Shown one piece after another: positions 51,909 through 61,292 of a stretch of 64,000 nt of DNA. This DNA is from Didymella arachidicola (Eukaryota > Ascomycota > Dothideomycetes > Pleosporales > Didymellaceae): the NCBI GenBank assembly GCA_016630955.3, contig CM049993.1, positions 1,302,001 through 1,366,000 of the forward strand, read 5' to 3'. How positions within the stretch are numbered: position 1 is the first letter of the stretch; the number at the start of each line of letters is the position of its first letter. Made by a program: the position numbers and the translations under genes. A model generated the notes under the pieces. The model saw only the letters and a program-made list of their open reading frames with translations, was not told where the DNA came from and made no database searches.

Positions 51909-53564
51909 CTACGCCTTCTTGGTCGCCGCAAACCGCTCCAGCGCCGGCCCGTACGCGGCTTTGAGCTGCTTCTGCTTCTGCACATTGCGTTCCTTTCTGC
52001 GCTCGACAATCTCGCGCGCGCGCTCCTTCTCCTCGTCGATGACATTCTTGCTCCCGCTCTTGCGCAGATACCGCCTGAGCGCACTGTTGCGACCGCGACC
52101 GCGCTTCTTCAGCTTGGCAATCTTGTCCTCGTCCTTGGCGTCGAGGTCGCGCTCCTTCTTGCGCTGTTCGTGGGACGTGAGATCCAGGTTGCCGACGAAG
52201 TTGGGGTCCAGCGCGATCATTTCGGGCTGGATCTTCTCGAGCAGCGCGTGCACTTCTGTTTCGCGGCGCTGCTTTGATGTCTCGAATGGGTTCGTGCCTT
52301 GCTCCAGCGTGTCGGGGTTGGGCTCGCCAGAGCCGGGAACAATGATCGATGTGAAACCTTTTTCGTGCCCGATGCCGAGGATGTCTTCGAATGGGCAGAA
52401 GCGGACACGGCCCGTGGAGAGACCCTCGCCGCCCCATGCCATGTAGGGTGTAGGCAAGACGAGGTCTGGATTGGATGTGAAGATCTCGGGCTTGTAGATG
52501 TTGACTTGTGTACCGTAGCCGACAGCGGTTAGGTTGCGGTCTGAAATTGAGAGTGAAGTGCCAGGGACGCGTAGATGATGCGTGTGGATTTCCCGGAACA
52601 TACGGATATCCCACACGCTCATGCGGCGATCTTGCGAGGTGCTGACCATGTATGTGCCGGATTTGTCGACGGCGAGACTGCGGACTGGCCCGTGGTGTGG
52701 GAGCAGCTTGACGAGAGGCGAGGCGCTATTAGGGGACCATAATGTTACGAGGCCCTTCTGGTGGCCAACGTGCAGGATAGCGTTGTGTGGGTTCTGCACA
52801 AATGCTGTGGGTGGACCGAGTTTTGTGTAAAGCTCTCCCAGCGACTGTCCTGTCGAGACATCTGTGTATCTGATGATGCCGGCGGTCGATATTGAAGAGA
52901 GGAGGAAGTGGTATGGGAGGTATTCGAGATGTGTGGCCTCGGAGTGGTTCTTGAGCTGGTGAATCTCGACACCGTCGCCGCCGTAAATATACACGCACTT
53001 CTTCTGCGCGACTGCGAAGTTCTTCTGGTTGCTGGTGTGCAGCCATCGCGCGTCTCGTACTGTCTCGTTGAGTTGTAGTTCGCAGCCCAGCTTGCCGTCT
53101 CTCCAATCGAATGTCGCGACATGGCCTTTTCTCCCTGCAATCAGCAGGTCGCGCCCGTTTCTGCTGTATTCGCATACGTCGTACGGCCCCAGCCCATCCA
53201 ACCGCAACTCGAAGCCTTTCTTCGCCGTCTCTGTCGCAACCGCCGCCTTGATCTCATCCTGCCGGACCTTGTATGTCCTCTCCAGCTCATGTTCAGTCTC
53301 TAATAGTCCCTCATTGTTCTCCAGCAGAATTTCGACATTCTTTGCCTCAATCACGGCCTGTTGGTTCTTGTTCTCCAACAACCGCAGATTCGACCTCAGC
53401 TTCTTGTCCTTTACAGACTTTGGCCTGATTCTGTCGCCTCGCCCGTACTGTTTTGCTGCCTCTTCCGCGAATTTGTTGGCCGCTTGTCTGTCGGCATCGT
53501 CTATGGGTGCGCCTTTGCGCTGGACTTCGGTCGATTTTGGCTTTGACCCGCGCCCGGTGGCCAT
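51909..53564 (-). CDS. UTP7: UTP7, small-subunit processome WD40 protein
   Basis: 551 aa, single exon, ATG at 53564; an upstream open extension has no conserved sequence. A basic N-terminus and a helix are followed by a WD40 propeller (about 150-400). The BING4CT C-terminal region follows, with GYGTQVNIYKP, PTPYMAWGGEG and RVRFCPFEDILGIGHEKGF. A Lys/Arg/Glu-rich helical tail completes it. Utp7 (human WDR46) binds the U3 snoRNP processome for 18S rRNA maturation in the nucleolus. Confidence 0.95.
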   Translation of the reverse strand: MATGRGSKPKSTEVQRKGAPIDDADRQAANKFAEEAAKQYGRGDRIRPKSVKDKKLRSNLRLLENKNQQAVIEAKNVEILLENNEGLLETEHELERTYKVRQDEIKAAVATETAKKGFELRLDGLGPYDVCEYSRNGRDLLIAGRKGHVATFDWRDGKLGCELQLNETVRDARWLHTSNQKNFAVAQKKCVYIYGGDGVEIHQLKNHSEATHLEYLPYHFLLSSISTAGIIRYTDVSTGQSLGELYTKLGPPTAFVQNPHNAILHVGHQKGLVTLWSPNSASPLVKLLPHHGPVRSLAVDKSGTYMVSTSQDRRMSVWDIRMFREIHTHHLRVPGTSLSISDRNLTAVGYGTQVNIYKPEIFTSNPDLVLPTPYMAWGGEGLSTGRVRFCPFEDILGIGHEKGFTSIIVPGSGEPNPDTLEQGTNPFETSKQRRETEVHALLEKIQPEMIALDPNFVGNLDLTSHEQRKKERDLDAKDEDKIAKLKKRGRGRNSALRRYLRKSGSKNVIDEEKERAREIVERRKERNVQKQKQLKAAYGPALERFAATKKA

Positions 53565-54481
53565 GTTTGCGACTGTACTGTATGCGACTATGTTATTACG
53601 CTGGAAGAAAATCGGTAGCTGGCGATTCGCGCAGTCGAAGCTTTGTCTAGGTCGAGATTGTGTGTCGCGCGAACGCGGTGTTGCAAAAGTCAGAACTTCG
53701 AACTTTTTAGTGGGGCGCCGGGGTCGAAAGTCAACCTTCCCCATCGGGCAGATTTCAAAAGCCATTGGAAGCTGCCTGAAACTTTCACCACTAATCCCTC
53801 TCAAACGAGGCGTGCTGATTGGTCAGTACTGCGCTAACCTGAAGGATGATAGCTCCACTGCTATGATTCCAGAGATCGCTCACGAGCCACCCAAGATCCC
53901 TTCGTTACCTCATTGACGCCCTTTGGTTGGACCCAATGGAATTCCTAGATGACTCTGGGTGGTAACCATCGTCATGATTTGATGAATATAGGACCGCTAC
54001 CAAAGAACACCCACACTAAGCGCGGTACGAACACACTATATCCGTCCTTCTTCAAGCTCTTCAAGGACAGCCCTCAACACTCCATCAATGACTTCGATGC
54101 TCATGATCATCTTTCCATTTCTTGCACTGATGTGGAGCCCAGCATGTTGTAGAGAGGCTCCTTACTTGCCGCTATGAAGTTTGACTGATACTTAGATTCG
54201 AGAACTATGTTGGTCTCTCCTGACTGGGCGGCCGTCATTGCCAGGCCCTGGAACCAACCAGATAGCCTTCGAGAGAAGAGGTCCCACTCGTTATCCACGG
54301 ATGTATTGTTTCAGGCGAGCAAAGCTTGTCCTTGATGCCCACACTGATATGGTCATGCTCCCCTTTTTTGGAGTTCTTGTAACGAAGCTTCCTCGTCGGG
54401 CCGTGCGAATGAGACAATCATTCATTGACTGACATTGCTTCAACCAAAGCGAGTGCAAAAGGGCGAATTTCAACACGCAAA
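53565..54481. other. Intergenic, UTP7 upstream
   Basis: About 0.9 kb with no convincing ORF or RNA. Confidence 0.5.
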
Positions 54482-55597
54482 ATGTATAGCTCTTCCGGAA
54501 CACCTCCACGGCCATCGGCGACCGGGAGTTTACGCAGTAGAAGTCGAAGGCCGTTTTACAAACTTAGTTCCGGGTCTCGATCAACAGCAGATCTCCCTGG
54601 CACAATAGTTCACACATCACCTGACGACTACATGCCTGGATACATGCCGTCTCTGCTGTTCAGATTATATGACTACCCCGGCCAGCACACTTCTTACGTG
54701 GGAACTGGCTCACTTCAGGACCTTTCGACAATTTCATTCGAGCAAAGTCAGAGAGCAATCTTTAGTCCACCAGTATACCGCCCATCTCGAGCAGTCAAAA
54801 CAACAGCACTCATACGACGTTTCCTTCTACACAACCTCAAGTTTACGTATGGAATCGATGCGGCTTCCTTTCACAACTGCCTAGATCTCGCAAATTGTGG
54901 GCTACTCAGTATGGAGGAGCAGATCTACCTGGCCTCCCTTGGTCGAGACCTGCAAATCGCGCACGACAGGGTTCGCTATAACTGACACAGTCTCCTTGGA
55001 TAAGAGGACTGCGTAAGCATCGCCGAGAACATCATCGAGCCAGCACGAGCCCTCCATATCGAGCCCGGGTATCTCTGCGAACACCTCATGAAATTCCCTG
55101 AACATGAATTCAATAGGGAGAAGCGAGACGATCCCCATATCTTCAGTCAGGTAACCAAAAAGAGTTTCTGGAGCCGTTCACACAAGTGGAACACACTTGA
55201 TGCGCGATTCCACCTTGCCAGATGTCTAGTCTCGGACGACTGCATGGTGGAACGCATCGCGCCATCTCGGCCTGTGCAAGTCTTGATTGACACATGCATC
55301 GAGTCTTTCAGCCAGAAGCATTGTAAAAAGGGCGTCAACATGGGCAGTGTGAACAGAAGGATTTACGTGGCCGAGAATACGCAGCGAATGGTGGATGCTG
55401 TCATTACCCGCGCGCAGCAGCCTGCACCGTCACCACAACGGCGAAACTTGAATCCAGCTTCTGCGCGGATTCCAAACTCTATGCAGCACCAACCTGCTCT
55501 TCCCATCCATCGAAAGTCTATCCTCACCCAAGCGAAAGAGACGCCTCATGTCAATATCAATGAGGCTGATGAGGACGATCTCAGTTGCACCCCCTAA
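54482..55597 (+). CDS. Hypothetical protein, probably two exons
   Basis: An ORF from ATG 54482 stops at 54985. A second frame at about 55012-55597 reads DCVSIAENIIEPARALHIEPG and continues to TAA. A 36-nt GT-AG segment around 54971-55006 would join the two in phase, but that is very short for an intron, so a frameshift or an independent second gene is possible. I do not recognise the product. It is soluble, Ser/Arg-rich at the start and Pro/Gln-rich near the end, with no signal peptide or membrane segment. Confidence 0.4.
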
Positions 55598-56503
55598 CTG
55601 GCAACTAAAACACAGCGTTCGCTTGGGATGCACACAGCACGTGTGTTATGGAATTTTTACATCCATCAAACCTTAATGCCGAAAATGTATGTTGAATGTA
55701 CAGGGGGAAACCTGTTGCTATCATACGTAAGTGTTCTGCAGTCTGCTCCTCTCCCACCTTCAAAAGGTTTCGATCATCCAGGAAGGTTGTAACCATTTTC
55801 GTCGTCAATATGGCTTTCCAGAGATTGTTTGTAATGTTTCTCCCAGTTTTGCATGACTATTATGAGGTACTGGTGAAGATACTGTTTATCTCTAGGAGGC
55901 TTATTAGGATCTCCATTATATAACCGAAAGAGCGGGGCTTCGGAATTGGGTTAACTATGCTTTGGACGTTGGTAGATGGTCGCCTTCACTTTTCTTAGTC
56001 AACATCATCCTGATATGTGGCCCTGTATTCTATCCCACGCGTGTGGCATGCGCCAACCGTGAAGATACGAACGCCTTGATCACACCTCGTCCGCTCGAGC
56101 GAAGGCAGAATTGTGCGGCAACTGGACCCAACGATGGTCGAAGCCCTAGTATTGGCGAGGAGGTATCACAGCTCGGGGTAGGGCTGTGATTAAGGCACTC
56201 GTTTCTATAATCCAAGTCCCTAACTACCTCTAAGCTTACATCTCACAACTTCTGCGTCGCTCACTTCACCTCAGCATAGTAACACTTCGATGAAATCTCT
56301 GCTCCTAGAAGCGTGTTTGAGTTCTATGGTTCCGCCTGAGAGCTCCTCGCCGTCACCTTCACGTCTGTGCGCGGCTTCCGCCTTCCTATAAAGCACGTAA
56401 ACAAACAAAAACCTTGCCCTCAACCCCAATCATCTCACCTCACCTAACTCACCACAGAGTCAGCCACTCTACCCAAATTTCCATTCTTTCGTTGCCTCTT
56501 GCC
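55598..56503. other. Intergenic
   Basis: About 0.9 kb. Pyrimidine- and CA-rich just before the next ATG, as in a promoter and leader. Nothing else seen. Confidence 0.5.
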
Positions 56504-58612
56504 ATGGCGCGCGCGCGCACAGGCAAGACGCACACCTGCGGTCGCTGCGAGCAGAAGTTCGACAGCAGACAAGAGCTAAGCAAGCATTCGCAGAATCATT
56601 CAGACGCCGAGCCTCCCAAGATTCATTGCAAAGTCTGCAATTGGCCCTTTGACTCCCTGGCCCTGGAAAAGCATATCATCGACGCTGGTCACTCCCAAGA
56701 CTCGACACCGCAGCGACGCAAGTGCGACAGGTGTACGCAGACCTTCAGCACCGAACAAGATTACAACTGCCACCGCGAGATCGGTAAGCCCTGCTCTGAT
56801 GACAATCATCGCGACGACTGGAAGAAGAAACCACGCGCAGCGTACGTCGACCTCGACAAGCCGAAGGTGGTCGTTAAGGACGTCCCCCAGCTGACCTACG
56901 GTGTTGACACCTCGGACACCTCCACCGTCATGACTCAAGGTGAAATTCGATGCAGGAGATGTAAAGAAACCTTCATATCTGAGCATGCATACAACAGCCA
57001 CTTCTTGAGGTGCAAGCCGTTCAACGAGGAGTTGGCTCGAAACCCACTGCCAGAGATAGTTCACGTTCCCGAGCAAGACGAGAACTGTGTCCTCACATCA
57101 CCAGCTACTCAGCGTCATACGGTGACGCTCGAGTTCCACGAACCCCGCATGCCGAAGGATACGACTCTGATGGAAGCCTCATACCCTATGTCTTTGCAGA
57201 CCGTGACACTGGATACCAGAGCTCCAGTGCCACGCCCGCCACCAACACCACCCAGCGATGTCAGCCCAGCAAGGTCTGTACAGTACCCAGTCCAAGCACC
57301 TCCACAAAAACCCGCCCTTTCATCTGTCGGTGCCAAACTCTTTGTCTGCAATACTAATGGCTGCACACGAAGCTATGGCTCTGAGGCAGGCTTGAATATG
57401 CACAAGACGGATGCGCACGGGGTGGGTGGCAAGGTTCTGGACTTGCATGGCAAAGATTCATGGATGCTGAGCCAGCGAGAGCGTGAACGTCTCCGTGCAG
57501 AAGGATTGCTGAGGTCTTCTCCGGCTCCGCGCGGCAACAGAGATGGTGGTCGTGGTGGTCGTGGTGGTCATCGCACACCTACTTCTTCTGCGTCCCGCAT
57601 ACCTCCTCCGCTTGCGCCTTCTCATCGCGCCCGTCCAGCCCCCGGTCCTTACCACCAAGATTCCCACAACACTGGCGTCAGTGCGCGTCCGCCTCTGCCA
57701 ACGAGCGTGAACGTCTGCGGAGCTCTCGAGATGGAGCAAGCTAAGATTGTATGTGGCAAGACATTGCGCCTCCTTCTCCAGACCGACATCTTCATCCACC
57801 ACGATGGAAAAGTGAGCGTCGGGGGCATAGATTGGACCCGTATTGGAGTGACACGACAGCCTGCCGTTGCAGGTTTGTTCAATGACATGTGCCACTTGCC
57901 TCGCAAGCTTCAGTCTCTAGAATACGTTCCAGCGCCGAAGACTTTCGCAGCTGAGTACACTGCACAGTATCCGGTTACTGAGTTCGAGAGTGCGCCAGCC
58001 CGCAACCCCGCAAAGCCTGCATTGGACATCATCTCCATGTCTTGCAGCAAGATCACCCTTAGCAACGGTCGCCAGGAACTGGTCAAGGTTGCCGCCGTCG
58101 ATGTCCTTACCTGCCGTGTCCTCATGAGCTACTTGGTCTGTACAGATTCCAAAGCTGACATTGCCAACTGGCAATCAGCGACCACTGGACTGTCGAGCTT
58201 TCAGGACATGGAGGACGCTCGTCAGACAGGTTATAGAGTCCTCAAGGGCTGGGCAGCCGCTCGGTCGGCTCTCTTCAGGTTCATCGACAAAGAGACGATC
58301 ATCATTGGTCACAACTTACGCTCCGAGCTTGATGCGCTCCGGATCATCCACGGTCGTGCAGTTGATATCGCCAAGGCGGTTGAGAAGGCAGCACAGGGTC
58401 CGCTATCGAAGGCACAGGTCAGTCTCGATAGCTGGTGCCGAGATGTTGCCAACGTGGCTACGCTCAAGACCGACCCAGTGTTCGGTCGTGACTGCATCAT
58501 GGACGCTTTCGCTGCCCGTGAGATCGGATTGTGGGCCATCAAGAACAAAGAGGAGTTTGAGAGGGTGGCCAAGCAGAAGACGAAGGACTACCAGGTGGTG
58601 ATGAAGAATTGA
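56504..58612 (+). CDS. C2H2 zinc-finger protein with degenerate RNase T/REX-type exonuclease domain
   Basis: 702 aa from the ATG at 56504; upstream frame has no ATG. Four or five C2H2-like fingers occupy the first ~210 residues (CGRCEQKFDSRQELSKH, CDRCTQTFSTEQDYNCH, CRRCKETFISEHAYNSH), with one more near 285 (CNTNGC). A Pro/Gly/Arg linker follows. The C-terminal part has the layout of a REX-like DEDDh exonuclease (RQELVKVAAVDVLT, GHNLRSELDAL, RDCIMDAFAAREI). The first motif reads ALDIIS instead of DxE, and the final histidine position is Arg. Catalysis is therefore doubtful. It may bind RNA without cleaving it (inference). Confidence 0.8.
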   Translation: MARARTGKTHTCGRCEQKFDSRQELSKHSQNHSDAEPPKIHCKVCNWPFDSLALEKHIIDAGHSQDSTPQRRKCDRCTQTFSTEQDYNCHREIGKPCSDDNHRDDWKKKPRAAYVDLDKPKVVVKDVPQLTYGVDTSDTSTVMTQGEIRCRRCKETFISEHAYNSHFLRCKPFNEELARNPLPEIVHVPEQDENCVLTSPATQRHTVTLEFHEPRMPKDTTLMEASYPMSLQTVTLDTRAPVPRPPPTPPSDVSPARSVQYPVQAPPQKPALSSVGAKLFVCNTNGCTRSYGSEAGLNMHKTDAHGVGGKVLDLHGKDSWMLSQRERERLRAEGLLRSSPAPRGNRDGGRGGRGGHRTPTSSASRIPPPLAPSHRARPAPGPYHQDSHNTGVSARPPLPTSVNVCGALEMEQAKIVCGKTLRLLLQTDIFIHHDGKVSVGGIDWTRIGVTRQPAVAGLFNDMCHLPRKLQSLEYVPAPKTFAAEYTAQYPVTEFESAPARNPAKPALDIISMSCSKITLSNGRQELVKVAAVDVLTCRVLMSYLVCTDSKADIANWQSATTGLSSFQDMEDARQTGYRVLKGWAAARSALFRFIDKETIIIGHNLRSELDALRIIHGRAVDIAKAVEKAAQGPLSKAQVSLDSWCRDVANVATLKTDPVFGRDCIMDAFAAREIGLWAIKNKEEFERVAKQKTKDYQVVMKN

Positions 58613-58834
58613 GAGTTCGGTCGAGATGTTTGGAAAGTGCGACTAGGAAAAGGCGAACAGGAAGCAAGGCACAAAGATTCATGTGGGGTCATCCAAGAAC
58701 GCGAATATAGTAGGAGGTCAGAGCATCTAATGCAAAGTGATAACCCAGATGACGTACGATGCTGCTTGTACCTTGATAGTCACGGTGACACTGACATGTC
58801 CATGGCTACGTCTGCGGGTGACTGGTGCTCAAGG

Positions 58835-59669
58835 TCACGACTTCTGCGCCTCCTGCTTCTCCTCCTCCTTCTCAATAGCATCGACCACGAAAGCACCACC
58901 CAGCAGAATTGCCGGCTCTTCCAAGCTGTGATGCTCATAACTCAACGTCCCCACACCACCCGCCTCCAAGATCAAACTCGGATTGTCCTCCAACTTCTTC
59001 CCAATCCACCTCGCCGCAAAAGCCCTGAGAATATGCCCATGCGCCACAATCAGGACATCGTTTGGCTTCCCATCCTTCCCAAAGCGGCCCTTGTGATACT
59101 TCTCCCTGAGTTCGTGAATAAGCTGATCCAGCCTCTTAGTCACATCCTCCGGGTTCTCTCCGCCCTCGCAGCCATCGCGCCAGATATCCCAGTCCTCGTT
59201 CAACCCGCGCTCTTTGCGCAGCTTGCGCACTTCGCTCGATGTGATGCCCTCGTAGTCGCCGTAGTCCCACTCGCGCACGCTCTCTGTGATCTCGATAGAG
59301 GCATTGGTGCGCACGTCCAGCGTTGCGGTGGGCTCTTGCTCTGCTTTCGAAGGGTGCGAGGCCCAGGGGTAGCGGTCGCGGCAGCCGAGGTCGAGGAGTT
59401 CGAGGGTGCGCTGGGCACGCGTGCGGGGCGACACGTAGCTGAGAGGTATCAGAGAGAGCTTAGCGTGTTATGGGCGATGGTGCAGCTTGCATGTGCGCGA
59501 GGTTACTAGGCACGATCAGACGGTCGTCGCCAACCAGCGCCTTGCCGGTTGCGCGCACGCGCTTCTCGCCGTTTGCTGTGAGTGGGATGTCTGATGTGCC
59601 TGTGTGACGGCCGTTCAGCGACCATTCCGTCTCGCCGTGACGGACTATGAAGACGCGTGGGTCGGGCAT
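58835..59669 (-). CDS. SHB17: Sedoheptulose-1,7-bisphosphatase (SHB17), histidine phosphatase family
   Basis: Two exons (59491-59669, 58835-59438), 260 aa. Motifs: RHGETEW near the start (phospho-histidine), SPRTRAQRT, the family signature REWDYGDYEG and IWRDGCEGGE, and the second histidine AHGHILRAFAARW. The order matches yeast SHB17, which converts sedoheptulose bisphosphate to sedoheptulose 7-phosphate in riboneogenesis. The join gives NLAHIYVSPRTRAQRT only with a GC-AG intron (donor GCAAGC). No in-phase GT donor preserves the family sequence. Confidence 0.9.
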
Positions 59670-60065
59670 TGTACGGGAATGTCTGAATCCGAGAGGTCAA
59701 TTGGGATCGTCGCACAACGAGCGTTCAAAGGTATATAAGGCTTGAGAAGTCCACAATTGAGGGCTGCCTTAGCATGTGAATAACAGTCTACATCTTCATC
59801 GAGCGCGTCAAGCAGGGATGTCACAGATGCCCCGCAGCCGGGAGCTCCTCCCGCCTTTGACATCATTGACATCATTGACATCATTGGCGGAAGGCGCGAC
59901 TCACCTAAGGTGCGCATATACTGTGCTGCCTGAACCATAAGATCTATTCTGAGCTGACAGCTCATTCTACATCTTCATACGCATGAACCGCAAAATCTTC
60001 AACAACTGAAATTCAGAACTCAGACACCCAAACCACACAGCAGCCCTCTTACACCACACACCATC
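59670..60065. promoter_or_regulatory. Divergent promoter of SHB17 and the PI31-like gene, with 9-bp repeats
   Basis: 396 bp between two start codons. It contains three perfect tandem copies of TGACATCAT at 59858-59884. TGACATCA is close to ATF/CRE-type bZIP sites, so this may be a regulatory cluster. Confidence 0.5.
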
Positions 60066-61292
60066 ATGGTGTCAGACCGAACCACGGGCAACCCGCTCAG
60101 CGCGGGCTCCCTTTCGCTATTTATGGCGACAGCGCTACCAAGGGGCGAGAGCTCCAAGCTAAAGAACGGGACCGAAGCTATAGCGCTTGCGGTGCATGCT
60201 GGTATGCTCGCAGTCGGCTTTAGACTGGTAGGTCTTGGAGAAGACGAGAGGATAGGTGAGTGCGCTTCTATTCTATTCTTCACCAGCCCAAACACCCATA
60301 TAGCTACCACCTTCACCGATCCCAATACTCAGACACTCATAGAAGTATATGCAGACGCCGAAAACCCCAACCCGCTTCCCACATCATGGAACGCCTCCTC
60401 GCTCTACACATTTCGCTACAAGCATGCCCAGTCCGCGATGGACTACCACATCAACGTCCATAAGCTAGGCGGCAAAGCAGCCGTCTCTGCGATCGCCATT
60501 GGCGATGACCGGCCTAAGAATTTCGACGTCACAACCAAAGATTACTTGTCCGAGTCCATGCTTCCTTTGAGTATCCCAGAGGATATGTCGACAGAAGATG
60601 CAGCCAAGAAGCTGATGGATCTCTTCATATCGACTGGACGCCTGAATGATCTCAGCGCTGAACTTAAGCTGAAGGTCATCCAGAAGCTTGCGCCGAGCTT
60701 GCAAAAAGCTGGGTACGAGGAAGACAACGGCGCATCGAATTCACAGAACGGGCCTACGCGCGAGGACAACTCCACTCCACGTCCGGTCAATCCCCCAAAT
60801 CCGCGCCAACCACAAGATCCTGAGCCGGCGCGTCCATATCCGTTCAATGACCCTCTAGCAGTACCCCGTCAGCCAGGCAGGCCTTTGCCTGAGCCCATAC
60901 CTGGCTTCGAAGATGAGTACGAGGTCAACCGTCCGCCGCGAGGTGGACTCCACGATGACCGCTACCCTGTTGGCATAGGTCACGATGATCTCTACCCGCA
61001 AGGTCTGGGGCCCAATGACCCCCTGCGCCCGCACCTTGGTGGTGGTCTCCCACGTCCTGGCGGTGGTTTCGGCGGAGGCATGCACCCTACATTCGATAAT
61101 CCTCTGTTCCGAGGTCAAGGGAGTCAGGGAGGCTACGACCCATCAGCACCACCAGGCGCACGATACGACCCCGTTGGTCCAGGAGGCGCGCCACGCGAGA
61201 ATCGCGGTGCCGGCCCCCGTTTTCCTGGCGGAGGAGGTTTTGGCGGACCATCGAACCCCTTTGGTGGCTTCGGTGGAAACGACTTCATATGA
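60066..61292 (+). CDS. PI31-like proteasome regulator
   Basis: ATG at 60066, TGA at 61292. The N-terminal FP-type domain (about 1-190) has DAIALA-like and SSLYTFRYKHAQSAMDYHINVHKLG and FDVTTKDYLSESMLP. The C-terminal half is a Pro/Gly/Asp-rich PI31 tail with GRPLPEPIPGFEDEYE and repeated GGG-F motifs. PI31 binds the 20S proteasome and modulates its activity or transport. A 48-nt GT-AG candidate intron (60256-60303) is a multiple of three, so both 408-aa and 392-aa products are open. The spliced form joins I to ATTFTDPN and looks more natural. Confidence 0.85.
   Translation: MVSDRTTGNPLSAGSLSLFMATALPRGESSKLKNGTEAIALAVHAGMLAVGFRLVGLGEDERIGECASILFFTSPNTHIATTFTDPNTQTLIEVYADAENPNPLPTSWNASSLYTFRYKHAQSAMDYHINVHKLGGKAAVSAIAIGDDRPKNFDVTTKDYLSESMLPLSIPEDMSTEDAAKKLMDLFISTGRLNDLSAELKLKVIQKLAPSLQKAGYEEDNGASNSQNGPTREDNSTPRPVNPPNPRQPQDPEPARPYPFNDPLAVPRQPGRPLPEPIPGFEDEYEVNRPPRGGLHDDRYPVGIGHDDLYPQGLGPNDPLRPHLGGGLPRPGGGFGGGMHPTFDNPLFRGQGSQGGYDPSAPPGARYDPVGPGGAPRENRGAGPRFPGGGGFGGPSNPFGGFGGNDFI

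Noticed and set aside
58637..59509. 290-codon plus-strand ORF opposite SHB17
   Set aside because: It lies antisense to the clearly coding SHB17 exon and has no features of its own.
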